A stretch of DNA of 64,000 bases from Pelodera strongyloides (GCA_036852015.1 JAANDG010000332.1:1-64000); one strand, 5' to 3'. Positions 39,633 through 54,300 are shown, counted from the stretch's first letter. Notes: generated by a model from the letters alone, not told the origin. Translations and numbers: made by a program.

Positions 39633-40754
39633 ATGGAGGAGGACTACACGATCAACGTAGAGGAGCTTCATGCCGACTTGGAGCAGCTGAACACTTGGGG
39701 AAGATGGTCTCAGGTGGGTCAATTATAGAGGGAGCGGACGAGACGAGAGACAGGGAGAGAGGGAAATGGGGAGCTATACACGAGAGAAAGAGGAAGTGAG
39801 AAAGAAACAGACGAGACATAGGGGTAGGTGCGAGAGGTAGAGAGAGGCAGAGAGACACAGAGGAAACTTGGCCGGTGCGAAACCTATACTGGGCCCGAAA
39901 AAGGTGGGACGCCTACACCAGGCCCGAAACGGGTGGGCCACAGTAGCTAGGCCCACCCGTTATTTGTTCGCGCACCGGTCAAAGTTTCTCGTTCAGGGAG
40001 CTTTAGTCGAACCTAGGTCCCAGTTATTGTAGTTAAAGAGGATGTGGTGCAGTAGCTCTAGTTGTCTAGGCAGCGGATGTTGCTTCCTCAAAGTAGAGAC
40101 TTATAAAGCAGTACCGTAGTGCGTGATTGCCGTAGTGCGTGATTGCCGTAGTGCGTGATTGCCGTAGTGCGTGATTACAGTAGTGCGCGAGTACCGTAGT
40201 GAGCGAGTACTGTAGTGCGCAAGTACCGTAGTGCGCGAGTACCGTAGTGCGCGAGTACCGTAGTGCGCGAGTACCGTAGTGCGCGAGTACCGCAGTGCGC
40301 GAGTACCGCAGTGCGCGAGTACCGCAGTGCGCGAGTACCGCAGTGCGCGAGTACCGCAGTGCGCGAGTACCGCAGTGCGCGAGTACCGCAGTGCGCGAGT
40401 ACCGCAGTGCGTGAGTACCGCAGTGCGCGAGTACCGCAGTGCGTGAGTACCGCACTGCGTGAGTACCGCACTGGGCGAGTACCGCACTGCGTGAGTACCG
40501 TAGTGCTGACTGCGTGATTGCCGTAGTGCGTGATTGCCGTAGTGCGCGTGTTCCACACTGCGCGAGTACCGCACTGCGCGAGTAGAGTACCGCGGTGCGT
40601 TAGTAGAGCACCGCAGTGCGCTAGTAGAGTACCGCAGTGCACTAGTAGAGTGCCGCAGTGCGTTAGTATAGTACCGCAGTGTGTGTGTGTGTGTGTGCGT
40701 GTGTATGTGTGTGTGTATGTGTGTGTGTGTGTGTGTGTGTGGTGGTGTGTGTGC

Positions 40755-40793
<39 letters not shown>

Positions 40794-41323
40794 CTTGTGT
40801 CGAACCAATTTATCGAATTCTTTATCAACATTCGTTTTATTTATTGACTTTTGCGGAATATCTATGTTTATTGGTCGAAAATATTTCCAGTTATATATCA
40901 TCTACTTTGTTTTCCATCGTCTCTAACTCTTATTTTTAGTAACAACTATTAGTAGCTCTTTATATTATAATTATAATTATAATAACTGCGGAGGTGTAGA
41001 CCAGGTGTGTATCTCTTACGTACCTTATTGTATTTAATTTACTTTATTTCATGTTTCTTCATCCACCGATTGCACATGTATGCAGCTGTGAACTATTGCA
41101 TCTCCTGTGAACTCATGTCGTCGAGCGAAAGGTATGTTGTAAGGTTGAAACAATTAGCGTTCAGAAAGTTACCAATGTCTGCATGTCACTCAATTTCGTC
41201 AGGAATATATCATTAGCACATGTCACACCTCCATTTTACTCATTTCTTTTATTTTAGATTTTGCTACGTGAAAAACAGTGGAGCCGACCTCAAATTATGA
41301 AATGTGGTGTCATTGATGTTTAA
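39633..41323 (+). CDS. Putative tiny two-exon gene (48 aa)
   Basis: Exons 39633-39713 and 41258-41323 splice in phase 0 (CAG|GTGGGT ... ATTTTAG|ATT) and end in TAA. An AATAAA signal follows about 45 bases later. A strong acceptor (GTATTTTTAG, ending about 39567) lies just upstream of the ATG, as expected for a trans-splice or 5' UTR intron site. The peptide begins [20 protein letters not shown] and has no signal peptide or known domain. The N-terminus could instead be the first exon of a larger protein with unrecognised exons. The intron holds a 16-bp satellite and a GT microsatellite. Confidence 0.35.
40111..40560 (+). repeat. Tandem satellite, 16-bp unit
   Basis: About two dozen head-to-tail copies of a 16-mer with two main versions, GTAGTGCGTGATTGCC at the left and GYAGTGCGCGAGTACC in the middle. 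Because 48 is three units, every frame can stay open, giving long Ala/Arg/Ser/Thr ORFs that are not genes. Confidence 0.95.
40561..40680 (+). repeat. Tandem repeat, about 21-bp derivative of the 16-bp unit
   Basis: The unit GTACCGCAGTGCGTTAGTAGA equals the 16-mer plus five bases of GTAGA. About five copies form the right edge of the satellite. Confidence 0.8.
40678..40792 (+). repeat. GT microsatellite
   Basis: (GT)n with TATG and GGTGG interruptions, directly after the satellite array. Confidence 0.95.
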
Positions 41324-41494
41324 TTTTTCAAGTTTTTGGTTGTAAGCAGCCTTCCCTACTAGTGAAATAAAAATTGTGGGGTAGGGGAAGGGGTCTGAAG
41401 GGGCAGTGCTGCGTTGGTCGGGGTCGGGGAATATGAACTCATTTGTTGTGATGACTTCGGAAGCATTGTTTTGCTATGTGTTTTGTGGAAATCT

Positions 41495-41629
41495 ATGGTT
41501 GGGAAAGTGGTGTTCACCCGGGTACTGTATGTTGTGCTGCTTGCATTATTTTGTATGGAAGCGGCAATTGGTAACTGTGATCTGTTTGGGGAACAATGCT
41601 ATTTTCTTTATTTCAATGTGGCCATGTGA
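41495..41629 (+). CDS. Possible small secreted peptide (44 aa)
   Basis: Starting at the internal ATG, residues about 7-24 are strongly hydrophobic (TRVLYVVLLALFCMEAAIG), followed by NCDLFGEQCYFLYF with two Cys. This resembles a signal peptide plus the start of a Cys-rich domain, but no downstream exon was found and the ORF simply ends. It may be chance or the first exon of a gene relic. Confidence 0.2.
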   Translation: MVGKVVFTRVLYVVLLALFCMEAAIGNCDLFGEQCYFLYFNVAM

Positions 41630-41962
41630 TCAGGTTTGAGCTCATATATAGATTCCGTCAATGCAAAACTCCTTGTATTGTGAATACAAGATTGATGTAT
41701 ATGAAAGTGGTCAAGTGGTGGAACAATTAGACGCAACTGGGATTTGTATTACATTGGTATTGAATTGATCCGCATCGGTATAAGAAGTACCCCGACAAAG
41801 AGTTCTGTTCTTGCCGCACATTGTTGAGTTCCTTTTTGTGTTCCGTTTAGTTCCGCTCTGTACTGTACTGCATCTACCGTAGTTTCCAGGCTTTCATGTC
41901 GCCGGCCTACGGTAGATGCGCTTTCCGAAAGGCCAGAGGAGTATATAGTTTCTCGTATCTCC

Positions 41963-42145
41963 TTAAAGCGAAATACCGGCCGGTTTTTGAAACGCATCGA
42001 GCACTCCCTGCTTTCCTATGCTTCATATGCAAATGAGCATATATTTGAATAAAAAATAGACCCCAATAGACCCCTTTTAGCATAAATGCATAAGAATGCT
42101 GATATTTGAGATGCGTTTCAAAAACCGGCCGGTATTTCGCTTTAA
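41963..42145. mobile_element. TTAA-bounded MITE, GCGAAATACC family (intact copy)
   Basis: TTAAAGCGAAATACCGGCCG and its inverse at the right are almost perfect arms of about 38 bases, flanked by TTAA on both sides. It is the best-preserved copy in the window. Confidence 0.88.
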
Positions 42146-43241
42146 ATGATCGCGATTTATTCGCCACGTCCACGTGCGTAGACACCAACACCTTGATTCA
42201 CTCCACTTTCATTTTATTACCTGAAAATTGGAAAAAAAATTGGTAAAGTTGCATTTTCATGCGTATCAAGTAGTGCATATATGCTTTTTAGTTGGTTCCT
42301 TGTACTGCGTCATCGAAGGTTGCCAAATGAACAAAATTAGTCGAAACCTCACCCTAGAATGTCACTCTAGAGTGTGGGCCGCGGCCTCATGGCCCAAATA
42401 ATTTCGTTCTCATCCAACACGCACTATCTATGCATACTGCGTTTCATGTCGAACCCGCAGGGATAGACCTGAACATAGAGAAAGTGATTGTTTACGATAT
42501 TATTTTAACTATTATTATTTACATAATGCAAGAATATTCGATCTCGGGTAACTATGTGCCAAGTTCTGTGAATAAACGCCCATGCCCATGTAACTAAGAA
42601 ACTAAGTAACAAAATTTGCAATAAATGCTACCGTTGAATAAATAAATGCATACTATACGGATTTTATCCTTCGCAATAATTTAGGCCACTGACAGTCCAA
42701 AGGAATACTTGAAAAAAAATATGAGATATCAAAAAAGTATTATGTTAGTACACATTCGCTGTATTGTTTACAAAAAGAGACAAAAAAATGAAACTGGACT
42801 ATGTTCCATATAATTTGTAAAATCTATTTTGAATAATCGTAAATAATAATAATATATATAGTATATTTAATTCCAACTTAAAAGGCATTTTTTTATAGTA
42901 ATTGTTAAGTAACATGATAAAGGCTTCCCAAAGCAAGATTGTTTTAGCATAAAGTTATGATAACAGGTTTGAGCAAACTTTGTTGTAAACATAATGACGT
43001 CTTACTTCGGTAAAGAGTAGTCTATATGTCTAAACACCGGCGGATGAACTAGAGTGCAAAATTATATAAATATCGATAACTATACACCGTGTGCACAATC
43101 GTACCATAACAAAGATTTTGTACTCATTCCGTAGTGTATATCCTAAGCCACTGCTCATTTTTTTTCAAAACCACCATTTGCGTATTTTATCGACAAACTG
43201 TGTGTGTACATTTTTGTGTGCTTGCAGAGTTTCCATTTAAC

Positions 43242-43841
43242 ATGCTACTTTTCTGCTTTGTAAGGGCATGCTTCTTTCTGTATTTATTTTCGCTAATTTA
43301 TTCACATCACGGCGGAGGTGGTGGTGGTGGTCGTGGTGGTGGTGGTCGTGGTGGTGGTGGTCGTGGTGGTGGTGGTTATCATGGTTCGTACGGTCACTCG
43401 GGACTCAGTCACAGTTACAGTCATTCCGGACTGGGAAGTATTGGTCACTCTGACTACGGTGTCGGTAGAATTGGTGGATTTGGTCGGCAGCATTTTGGTA
43501 GATATGGTGGCCGTAGCTATGTTGGCTACGGTTTCGGTAGGAGGATTGGTGGATTCCGTCGGCACAATTTTGGAGGCTATGGTGGCTACGGCGGGAACCT
43601 TTTTGGTGGATATGGTGGCTATGGTGGATATGGTGGATATGGTGACAACTATGGCTACGGTAGTAACTACGGCAATTGCGACGACGGTTACAGCTACAAC
43701 TACGGATGTGGTACTTATGGACATGGTAAGTGCTTTATTCTAATTATAAAAAAACGAATCAACATTTTGAATGCAGCGCTCGAATGATTTTCAGATCTAG
43801 GTCGCAATCGCCAAATACTGAAAGGCACATGCAAACCCTAG
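43242..43841 (+). CDS. Secreted Gly/Tyr-rich protein (176 aa)
   Basis: Exons 43242-43725 and 43795-43841; the donor GTAAGT and acceptor TTTTCAG join in phase 1 and the frame ends in TAG. An AATAAA follows at about 43858. Residues 1-21 (MLLFCFVRACFFLYLFSLIY) form a signal peptide. The rest is low complexity: G-rich blocks with R (about 24-42), a G/S/H/Y part with GHSGL repeats, GGYGGYGG tracts, and a Tyr/Cys-bearing tail with three Cys before the second exon (LGRNRQILKGTCKP). Such proteins are usually cuticle-associated or antimicrobial in nematodes; nothing here decides which. An upstream in-frame ATG at 43134 exists, but the chosen ATG gives a cleaner signal peptide and follows a splice-acceptor-like site. 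Confidence 0.75.
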
Positions 43842-45265
43842 GCAAAATGTTTGCCAATAATAAAAGGCAGAACTCAGAAAGTTTTTATATTTAGAGTTCG
43901 AATAATAGAATAGAGTTCTTTTCGGAAAATAACTTCACTAGAACTAATCGATGGAAATAGTTTTGTTGCGTAATTTTTTAAAACAGCCATTTTTCATAGT
44001 TTGTATTATCAAAACTGTAATGAAATACTCTATTCAGACAATTCGAGCCTAATGAACCTCTACCTTCGTGCAATTGAGAGAACAAAGCCAGTAAAATCAG
44101 ATTCAATCGACGAAAATAGATATGAGTTCCGTGAATAGGCTAACTTTTTATTTTGATTTGTATATGTCAGAGCTGTTACGAAAATTGAGGTTGAAAACTG
44201 TAATTACCTCCTTGCTTCTTTGACGCAAGTGAAAGTAGTGTATGCACTAAAACTTTATATTACGTAACCCTGGTCTGTGCACGCTTATGTGTGTTAGTGT
44301 CCGATAGTGACTAGCTACCGGGTTTGCAGTGCTCGGCTAATACAGCTCTTGTTATAAGTCCCAAAAAAAATCCTACTTTTGTGTCCGTATCTCCTTTCAA
44401 TAGATCTCATTTGTTTCTCAAACATTTTACTCTGTGTTGGCTTTTGTGCGCATCTCCCTGATGTAATAAATTATTATTATTATTATATTTACAAAAAAAT
44501 CTGCACACTAGTAAATTTCTCAGTTGTTCACAAATTCAAAATTTCAAGACGGCAAAATTATTTTGAACATAATAAAGGCAAAATTACAGGCAATATATGT
44601 AGTGTATTAATTATACTGCTAACAAAAATATATTATATTGCGAAATTGCAAGTGTAAAAAAAAGTGTTTACGCAAGTGATTCCCATCTGCCTAGTAAAAG
44701 GCAAAAGACATTGAACATCAACATTTTTCGGAGAACGTTGAGGTAAATAGTACAAAAAAATGAGAAAAAAAAACATTACGAAAACGGCGCATATTTATTA
44801 TTGAGATAAAATCCACAATGCATATGTTTTCTTATTGTCCTTGTGCTTCTCTCTTCTTTCTTAAAAAAAATCGAAATCCTATTTTAACCGGGTTAAATTC
44901 TTAAATATTATACAAATTAGTTACGAATAAAAAATTCTCCAAAAAATACCTTTCTTGTCACGTGGATCTGCCCCAGAAATTAGGCTACAAACTAGAAATC
45001 ACTAGGGTTCAATATATTAGGCGAACTGGCTGGAAAAGGTCAAAAATGCTCTTTTCATCAATTACAGACCTTATAGAGCAGGAGTTCGACGAACGGGATC
45101 AAGGAATGAGCAATAAATTCTCTATAGCTTCCACTCAAACGTTCAAAATTTATTTAAAATTTGTCATTTTCAAACGTTACCGATCATTACCGACCGAAAT
45201 TCACCAAATTCGGTAAATTCAACAAACTGCTCAGTTTGGCTTGACCTTGAACACTTGTAGCAGAT
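43842..45265. other. Intergenic, no gene seen
   Basis: AT-rich sequence with scattered homopolymers. An open frame near 44962-45216 shows no conserved motif, splice context or signal peptide and was not called. Confidence 0.4.
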
Positions 45266-48200
45266 ACTATATAAAGAGTTTTGGATATGGAAGAAATATA
45301 GAACTAGCTAGTTCACTAGTCCTTCTTTACTACTTACATACAACAAAGAAACTTATTTTTCTTCAAGGTAAGTTAAACCAAATTTACTTTATACATAGAA
45401 TAGCCATTCAAGGTGTGACTATAACCTTAGAAACATTTGGATGAAAAACGTATTTATTCAAATAATTTTCCAAAAATTGTAATAGGGTAATGAGCAAAAA
45501 AAAAGAGTACTGGCAAACTCGGACTTCCAAGTCCGTCTTAGTTTTTGAAGAACTAGCAATAAGAGCATTTTCTCGGTAGTGGTACAAGTTTCGTTACGCT
45601 GAGGTCCTGAGCAAAGTTGAGTCCCAGATAGAAAGGACTAACATGCTTATCCTTACAAATAGGCTTAGGCTTAGAACCCTTGTAAGCCATAAACAACCTT
45701 TTCCAGATGACAACCGCCTACATTGTGCTGCTGATCGTGGTTGTCTGTTTGTCACTTGAAGCCTTTGGTTACGGTTACGGAGGTTACGGAGGTTACGGGG
45801 GTGGCTACGGAGGTGGCTATGGTGGAGGTTATGGAGGCTATGGAGGCTATGGTGGATACCGTAAGTTATTTTTGACAACAAATTATTTAGAAAAATAGAC
45901 GTTTTGTTTCGCTGAAAAGTTATATATATAATTTACCAGCGTGAAAAAATTGCGAGGAGAAAGGGAAAATGATAGAAAGCAAACAATTACCCTCATGTTA
46001 GACATTTTGGGCGTCGCGAGTAAGTGTGCAAGATGCAGCAATGCACCAATGCACCGTTTCGCGACAAAACTGTGCACCATTTCTTAGTTTTATTTTTGTG
46101 TTTCAGACCACCACTACAGCCCATTCCGACACATGATGCGCCACATGATGTGGGGACGAAAGTGATTCTTTTTACATATTATAGTTTGTATTTATTCAAT
46201 CAAAAGTGTACAAAATAAAGATGTTTTATTATTGAAATACATTGTACTATCATTTACACACATTATGTTGGACACACTGAGTGACACACATTTACACCGT
46301 AAAAACGAAACCTTCAATTCTACGGTATACGGTTCCCATTGTTGAATTTAATACAAAATGCGTGTTCGTTACCTTATATAGGGGAGGTGAGGGACGGACG
46401 TGTTAATAAAGCCCACTCAGAGAGTATGGCGATACATCTCCCCTTTCAAGGAAGGCAGTCACTTCAAATTCAACTTTTTTATTCGATTTTTATTAGATGC
46501 AAGAAGATTTTTAAAACAATATGCAGCCAGTAAAAAACCACATAAAAGCGAACTCGGGGAGAAAAATCAATGAAAATGAGTTTTGGTAAATGACCGTCGC
46601 TGGTGCATATATGCAATTGCCAGGGGTACTTGAAGAGTGAACAGCCTGCAGTGTTACACCTGGCGCGTGGTTTATCAGTGCAGGGTATTTATTATGAAAC
46701 TCTATATGGGCAATTATAAACTACGGTATACTAGTAAAACTCATACACAGGGATTTCTCTCCCTGAGTTCGTTTTGCCGTACTTTGGTGCCGAAACGTAG
46801 TTTTCTTCACATATTTGAATATTTAATGAAAAGCGAATGAAAAATACGAATTTGTAGTGACTGCGATCCTTTAAAGAACCTTTATTTGATATCGCACTGA
46901 TGAGAACCGATGAGTTGCGAGCCGCACCATTCCAGGACACAAAATGAGCGCTGCTGTGTGGTCGATGCGATTCTCACATCATTTCCGCACCTTTTCCGCA
47001 ACATTTTGGGGGCGTTTCCCGCAACAGTTTCCCGCTGTGTCTACCGGCCCAAAACGGCAACCAGAGTCGGTGAAAAAAACTTTTTTCCCCGCGAATAAAA
47101 TTCTTTTGCGGGAAACACCCTCCAAACTGTAGCGGAGCGCAACTTTTGAGTTTCGTTGGGGAAGCATAAAAGAACAATTCGATTTTGCTCAACAATTCAA
47201 GGCTCAGCAGGACCTCTCCCTTTAAAATCTTTAGTTGATGCGGAAGATTACAATCATATCTAGTATTTGGGTAGTGTCAAATGTTGTTCAAAATGATTGA
47301 AAAACGAACGATCAACAAGAATCTCTGGAAATATCACCGACAGCACGCAAATTCATCGTGTCGTAGTAGTAGTAGTAGTAGACCTCCGGGGACTTCCCAG
47401 AGCTTCCTGCTTACCCGGGGTCGACTCCTGACATATGCCTCCCGCTGGGTACCATGGGAGGAATCTCTCAGCGTTCTTGCATACGGACAGAGAACTCGAA
47501 AACAAAACTACACAAATGGGGTCGAAGGAGAGACGAATGAAAAACGTAAAGGTTAAACACCAGTCTTTTTCAACATAAACACTAAATTGCGCTAAGTATA
47601 TAAATTAAAGTTGCATCATTTTGTCATAAGTGGATTAAAAAGAAGGGGAAAACTTACTCAGTCAGACACGTAAAAGAAGTGTCATCTGCACTTGGAGCCT
47701 CATTCCAGTTCCTTGAGCAACAAAAAGAGTTTGTAGTGGAGCTCCTAAACGGAAAAAAAGAGATCAGCCAGTATAATTTCTCTCAGAGCTCCAAATATTT
47801 ATGTACGAGCGTAAGTTAGAGACATAGAGACTACCGTCATTATTAATCCGAAGAAATCCTAAAGGGGCACCTAAACTCCTAAACGATACAACTTCTGGGG
47901 TTGCCTAAATCTCTAGATTCATAAAAAAATGTTCTCGCCACTGCTATTACAAAAGTAAGGTTTGAAAAGCGTTTTCCCAAGTTCTCTCACCAGTGTAGCC
48001 TCGTCTAACCTCTCTCCAATTCGCTCAGTGTAGCATTCAATCTCAACGTCTAACCTCTCTCTAACCTCTCTAACCTCTAGTTCGTTCATAACTCTCTCAA
48101 TCCAATCGCTCTCTTCTCCCTATTTATAAACTCTTTTTCATTTAACAAGAAAATGCGAAATATATAATGACGAATTTTGAATGTCGGTTAATGTATTTTT

Positions 48201-51200
48201 GTAGTCTGAAAGACTGCAACTTTTCCTACACAATTCGCCAAGTATTCTTCATTTAAAAAAAAGAGAGAGAGAATTGATGATTCCACGTGCGTTTTGCTTT
48301 TCAATGATTAAACATTTTGGTTTCTTGCAATTAGAGACAATATTTGGTATTTTCCCCATGAGATCGAGAACTCGGCGAATTTCTACTAAAGGAGCGGTCA
48401 AATCGTCAACTTTTCGATAAGCTTTAAAAATTTCAAAAGTGACATCATTTGTAGTCATGAATTTATGTGGCAATTCACTCAACAAAGACGAAAAACGTTC
48501 TCCACGTGTCCTTGAGCTTTTGTACGAGCTCATAAAAGGTTACTGAAACTTGGAAGGATCAGTAAGAGTTAGACTGTCTGTCTTCCGTCTACAGAAGCCT
48601 AATACTACTTGGACTAATACCTTCCCCTCTACAAAAGCCTAATACCTACGACATCCGTGAACTTAACAAACAGACACTTGACCCAGGTAAGTCTCAATAT
48701 TTCTACGATGAGAAGCAAGCTTCATAGTTATGCCTTTAGCTTATCTCTTCTACCAGTTTCCAGCCGCCATTATGCTAATATCAAAATCTGTTGCCCGCTG
48801 TATTGCCACAGTGAATAATTGAGCGTGCCAGGATTTAGCTCGATAAACAATTCCGTCGCGCCGCGCCTCAGACGCGTCTCTCAAAGAGGCCATTTTAAAT
48901 GATTAATTATTAATTATTAAATTATTTAAATCATTAAGATGAACGGAACGTCGGTCAATCTGCTTCTTATTGTTCTTCTCGTTTGTTTGGCCCAAGAAGT
49001 GCTCAGTTTTGGTTACTACGGAGGTTATGGAGGTAAGTCGTATAAGTCGTGCTTACGTACTTTTTTTGGTTTTAGCCGTTGGATTTTTAGTGATTTACTT
49101 CCTGTAGAACGTAACCAATAAACAAGAAAAGGTTGTTTTTGGTTTCTGCCCTGTTCTTTTGTATTGAGTTACATAATTCTTATGAAATACAAAAAAAATA
49201 GAGTTATCGCATAAATTCACAGAAACACATATAAAAGTACCATTTTCATAAAAAAAAGTTTCATCACATTCTTTGTAGGTATGTAATGACTTATGATAGA
49301 CGTAATACTTTATTAATTACCTATCTTCAGGGTATCACCACCACCACTACCATCCACACTTCCATTATCATCCATACCATCACATGATGCGCCATATGAT
49401 GTGGGGAAAATAAATTCTAAATAAACGCTAATAAGGTTTTGTAGTAGATGTAAATAAAGATAAATACATAATAAATCTTTTTTTTTTGCTCTCCGGTTTA
49501 ATAGTGCTCGGAGTTTATTAGTTGTTTATTATTTCTTGTCCTAATCGCTAAGCAGAGTAGTCAGAGTTTCAGACGATAAACCACTCACGGTATCTCGACC
49601 AAATAAATGATCGGACTTCCAGCTTAGGAAGATCGCATTGCATACTTTGATTGTGCATTACGATAAAAACACAAATAAACACTCCAAAAAAGTCGTCTTT
49701 TGGTCCTTACAACGAAACTCCAGAGTTGCGCGCGGCAACAGTTTGGTTTGGGGGTGTTTCCCGCAAAAGAATTTGATGCTCGCGGAAAAAGCCGTTTTGG
49801 TGCGGGAAACTCATAGTGTTTCTTGTACATGTACAAACCAATTTGAAACACCATCTTTCGATTCTTTTTTTATTTTAACAAAAATGCGCATTCACAAAGC
49901 CTCACCCGTAAGCATTAAAAAGTTTCTTACACACTCAAGCTATAGAAATGGAATGTGTGTACAGTACGTGCAGGACGGGCGCCAACTCTTGTCATTAGTA
50001 AAACGCGAATGAAATTTCGTAACAAGCATTGGTTCTTTGCTAGAATATTCGATTATGTCAATAAGTTCCCCCCAAGCCCAAGAGTGAATTCATGTCAAAA
50101 CTTAGAGCAAATAATACAAGTAGTAGAAGATTCTAAGGTATCGTACGTAAATCCACAACCAACATTCTTTAATCAGAGTTTTCAATCGAGAGTTGTGTGT
50201 TTTTATGTTATGTGTCTCGTTGTGTTGCCATCTTGAGCTAGTTTTTCATATTTGTTTATACGTTTATGTTGTTGTTACGTTTTGGCGCCTTACAATTAGT
50301 TTTGTCATGTTTGTGGTTTGTCTTTATGTGTTTTGTCTTGTCTTATGTTTTGTTTTGTCTTAAGTTTATTTGGTCCCTACAACGAAACTCGAGTTGCGCG
50401 CGGCAACAGTTTGGTTTGGGGGTGTTTCCCTCAAAAGAATTTGATGCGCGCGGAAAAAGTTTTTTCACCGTCTCTGGTTGCCGTTTGGTGCGGGAAACAC
50501 CCCCAAACTGTTGCGGGAAACACCCTCAAAAATTGCCGAAAAGGTGCGAAAATGGTGCGGGGGGGGCAACTTGCGCGCCGAACCAAGAAAGGTGTTTCCC
50601 GCACCGGATTGGCGCGCAATAGCGCACCATTTCTATTCGGCGCGCATTTTGTTTCCCAATTCTTTGCGGCGCGCATTTTGTGTCCCGAAATGGTGCGGCG
50701 CGCAACTCATCGGTTCTCAGTGTAGTAAGAACTTTCGTGTTGTGAAGCGCGGGGTCTTAGGGTTCCCTTTGGTTGACGTTCTTAATTTGTATTGATTGTT
50801 AACCAATAAAAAGGTTAAAAAGGTTAAAGCTAGGACTGTTCTTCAGGGCCCCGAAGGGGTCCCTGCAGTCCGCTCTGGTCTACCGAAGTAGTGCGCTCCA
50901 GAGATCGGCCTCTTTGATTACGGAATGGGTGGCCAGCCCTGATCCAAGAAATCTTCCCAAGTTTCCACCTGGTACTGTTTTTACCACCCGGTCGGTGCAA
51001 CCAGGCGCGGGAATTGAACCCCGGTTGTGTGTGTGGTGAGTAGACTACACTACACCACCGGCTGGACCGTTATTAAATGAAAAACTCCTAGCATTGGTTT
51101 CACCTTCACGACTGTTCAGAATTATTTTATTTCCGAATAGAGATCATAGAGCATATGCTTGCTAAAGTGATACATATGACTGCTATTCCTGACTTTACAC

Positions 51201-51290
51201 TAATGATAGTTATGATAGTTTATTGTTTATTTCGTGTGGTTTCATAACAAATACAATGTGAAAACTCTGATCTTTCTCAACTCTCTCTCC

Positions 51291-51332
<42 letters not shown>

Positions 51333-54300
51333 CTCTCTCTATCTTTACAAGTGACCGGTAGCTCTCCCTGTCTTCCTCTATCTCTTCTCCATGTCTCTAA
51401 ACATTTTTCATCTTTACAAGAAATGCGAAATAAAATGACGAATATTGAACGTCTGCCAGTAATAGAAACTGGCAAATGTATTTTTGTACTATGTAAGTCT
51501 ACAATATTTCTTTGGTAATTCGCCAAATATTCCTCAATTAAAATAATCAAAGAGAATTGATAGTTGATTTTAAATGGCTAAACATTTTGATTTCTTACAA
51601 ATTAGAGGCAATATTTGGTATAATATTTCCTTGTGAGACCCAGAACTCGGCGAATTTCTACTAAAAGAGCGATTAAAAATTTATTTTAGATGATCTTTAA
51701 AAATTTCTTTAAACAAAAATGACATCACCTGTGGTCTCTTTCATGTAGCAATTCATTAAAGAAAGACAAAAACCCTTTCCACGTGTCCTTGAGCTTTTGT
51801 ACGAGCTCATAAAAGGTTACTGAAACTTCGAAGGATCATTCATACTGTCTGACTTAACAAAATCCTTTACTTACGACATCGCCTCGTTAAGAGAAACTTT
51901 GCAAAGGTAAGCTTAAATATTTCGACTAAGAGAAACAAGCTTCATGGCTTTGTCTTTAGCCTATCCCTTTTACCATTTTCCAGTCGCCATCACAGTAACA
52001 TCACATGCAAAAAAGAGGAGCAGTATGATAAGCACACTTTCGCGCTTATTGTACGCTAGAAAGTGCCAGGGTTACGCGAAATGTGAGCGTTTCCAGTTGG
52101 CGCACCTGAGATGTTCTTGCAGCTCATCGTTCAAAAAGAGCAATATGATACATAAATTAAAATAGCCCTTATTTAGATGCGCGCTACATCTGTTAATCTA
52201 CTGCTTATCGTTCTACTCGTGTGTCTGGCTCAAGAAGCGCTCAGTTGGGGTCACTACGGGGGTTATGGTGGTAAGTCGTACATATGACTTTTTTAGTTTT
52301 CGTGATTTAGTGACTTAGCGATTTAGTTTTTTAGATCATATGCGAACTAACAAACCAGAAGAACTTATACAGAAACACCGTTGGTTTAACAAAAAAGATC
52401 CATCACACCACGTTATAAGTATGCAGTCACTTCTGATAGCTTTACTACTTTATTAATTGTCTATTTTACTACTTTATTAATTCCCTATTTTCAGGGTATC
52501 ACCACCACCACTACCACCCACACTTCCATTATCATCCATACCATCACATGATGCGCCATATGATGTGGGGAAAATAAATAAACACTACTAATATTATTTT
52601 AGACGATGTAAATAAAGACAAATAAATATAGATACACCGTACAATGTTTGAAGTTTGTGACATGTTCCGCAGGGGTAAGTATTGTAAGTCGAGTAGAGAG
52701 TTCCATAAATTACTCACGGAAGCTATATATGTTAGGTATTGCCTCTACTAAGAGTAGGTAAGCAATTAACGCCATAGATCGCAAATGGCAAATATTCTGT
52801 TTGTTTGTGTATTATAACAAGGATTACAAAGATGAATCTACTAAAAAAAAAGTTGCCTTATCTCATAGTATTTTACATGTACAAACCAATTTGAAACACC
52901 AACTTTCGAAACTTTTTATTTTCAACAAAAATGCGTATTCACAAAGCATTACGAGTAAGCATTATAAAGCTTCTTACACACTCAAAGCTATAGTAATGGA
53001 ATGTGTGTACAGTACATGCAGGCTGGGCGCCAATTCAAACTTTTCATTTGGCTACGGTAGGGGTGGTGACGGTAGTCGCCGGGCACGTAGCCTCAGGAAC
53101 ACACTTGTTGGTGGTACTGTCTCGAGCGTATCCACTAACACATGCGCATCCGGAGAAGCATCCGCGATTGCAGTTCTGAAAACGCTATACATATAACCAC
53201 ACTTGTAAGTATAATTACAGAAAGAAAAGCTCTGTATCAGGTCAGCATATAGGCAGTATCAGAAAGGCATAATATCGGCTTTTTACGTAAGATCGGGTTA
53301 GAACATATCAGGGATAGACCCACACCACAACATTTGCATACGATATACATAAGATATCAGATCTACGAGATCCGCACCATCTTATTTTTAGCCACCTACC
53401 GCATTAGCTTCAGTTCCACATTCCTTCTCGCAGGGCAGACACTTACTGTATTCCTCGTTCTCCTGGCAACCCGGACCTGTAATAGATGCCCGTTTTGTGC
53501 ACTCACAGCAAGTGTTTGAGATTATTATTATTATTATTTTTTATCACGAATTGGTATGTATGATGCAGTGAAAACATTGTATCAATAATTTTTATTGCCA
53601 TTGATTAGCTTACTATTGGATTCAATTATCATATGTAACTGGTTAATCATATCATAGAATAAGTAACTCTTATCCACTCACTCTTGAAACATTGATTGTT
53701 TCGGACGCACGTTCCGTTTCCATCTCGGCGATGTTGAAGTGGGCATTTGCAACCGGCACGGCACATTAGAATACTGGCCTCGGGGCAGTCCTAAATAATC
53801 TTTAGTAAAGCTTAGTACCTAACTGCAATAAAATCCTCGCCCATGATCAGGGAGGTCTCCTTTCATAACAAAATTTCTATTTTCGAGGTTTTCTCGCCAA
53901 TTATCACTGGGACTTTTATAAGCGTCTCTGATGCAAGCCATAGACCATAAAACATAAAAAATAAGAAAAGTAAAAATAAGCCTAAATCAAAGCACCTTTA
54001 CACCTCTGCACGTGTCTTCACAAGTTGGCACACAATCAGTGAACACTTCGTCGCCGTTACATCCTGCACAAAAAGATATAAAGCAAGGAAAAGGGATCTC
54101 AAAGAAAAACATTTAACAAAGATAATTATAATAAAGAGTTGGTCCCTTTTTTAGTCCCTTACGACTTTAAGACCATATAATCTTTTAGGTTTTTTTTTTG
54201 AAAACAAAGGCTTTGGTAAGTTTCCATTTTTTGTCTTACCTTGTGTCACATTGTTGGATACACACTCTGGTACAGGGTAGCAAGGGGGAGCAAAGCACTG

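Larger units (their letters stand above)
41324..43241. other. Mostly non-coding region upstream of the Gly-rich gene
   Basis: It contains one MITE (41963-42145) and a possible small secreted ORF (41495-41629). A TATA-like ATTATATAAA at 43061, about 180 bp before the Gly-rich start, and an acceptor-like CTTGCAG at 43217 suggest a 5' UTR intron or trans-splice site for that gene. Confidence 0.4.
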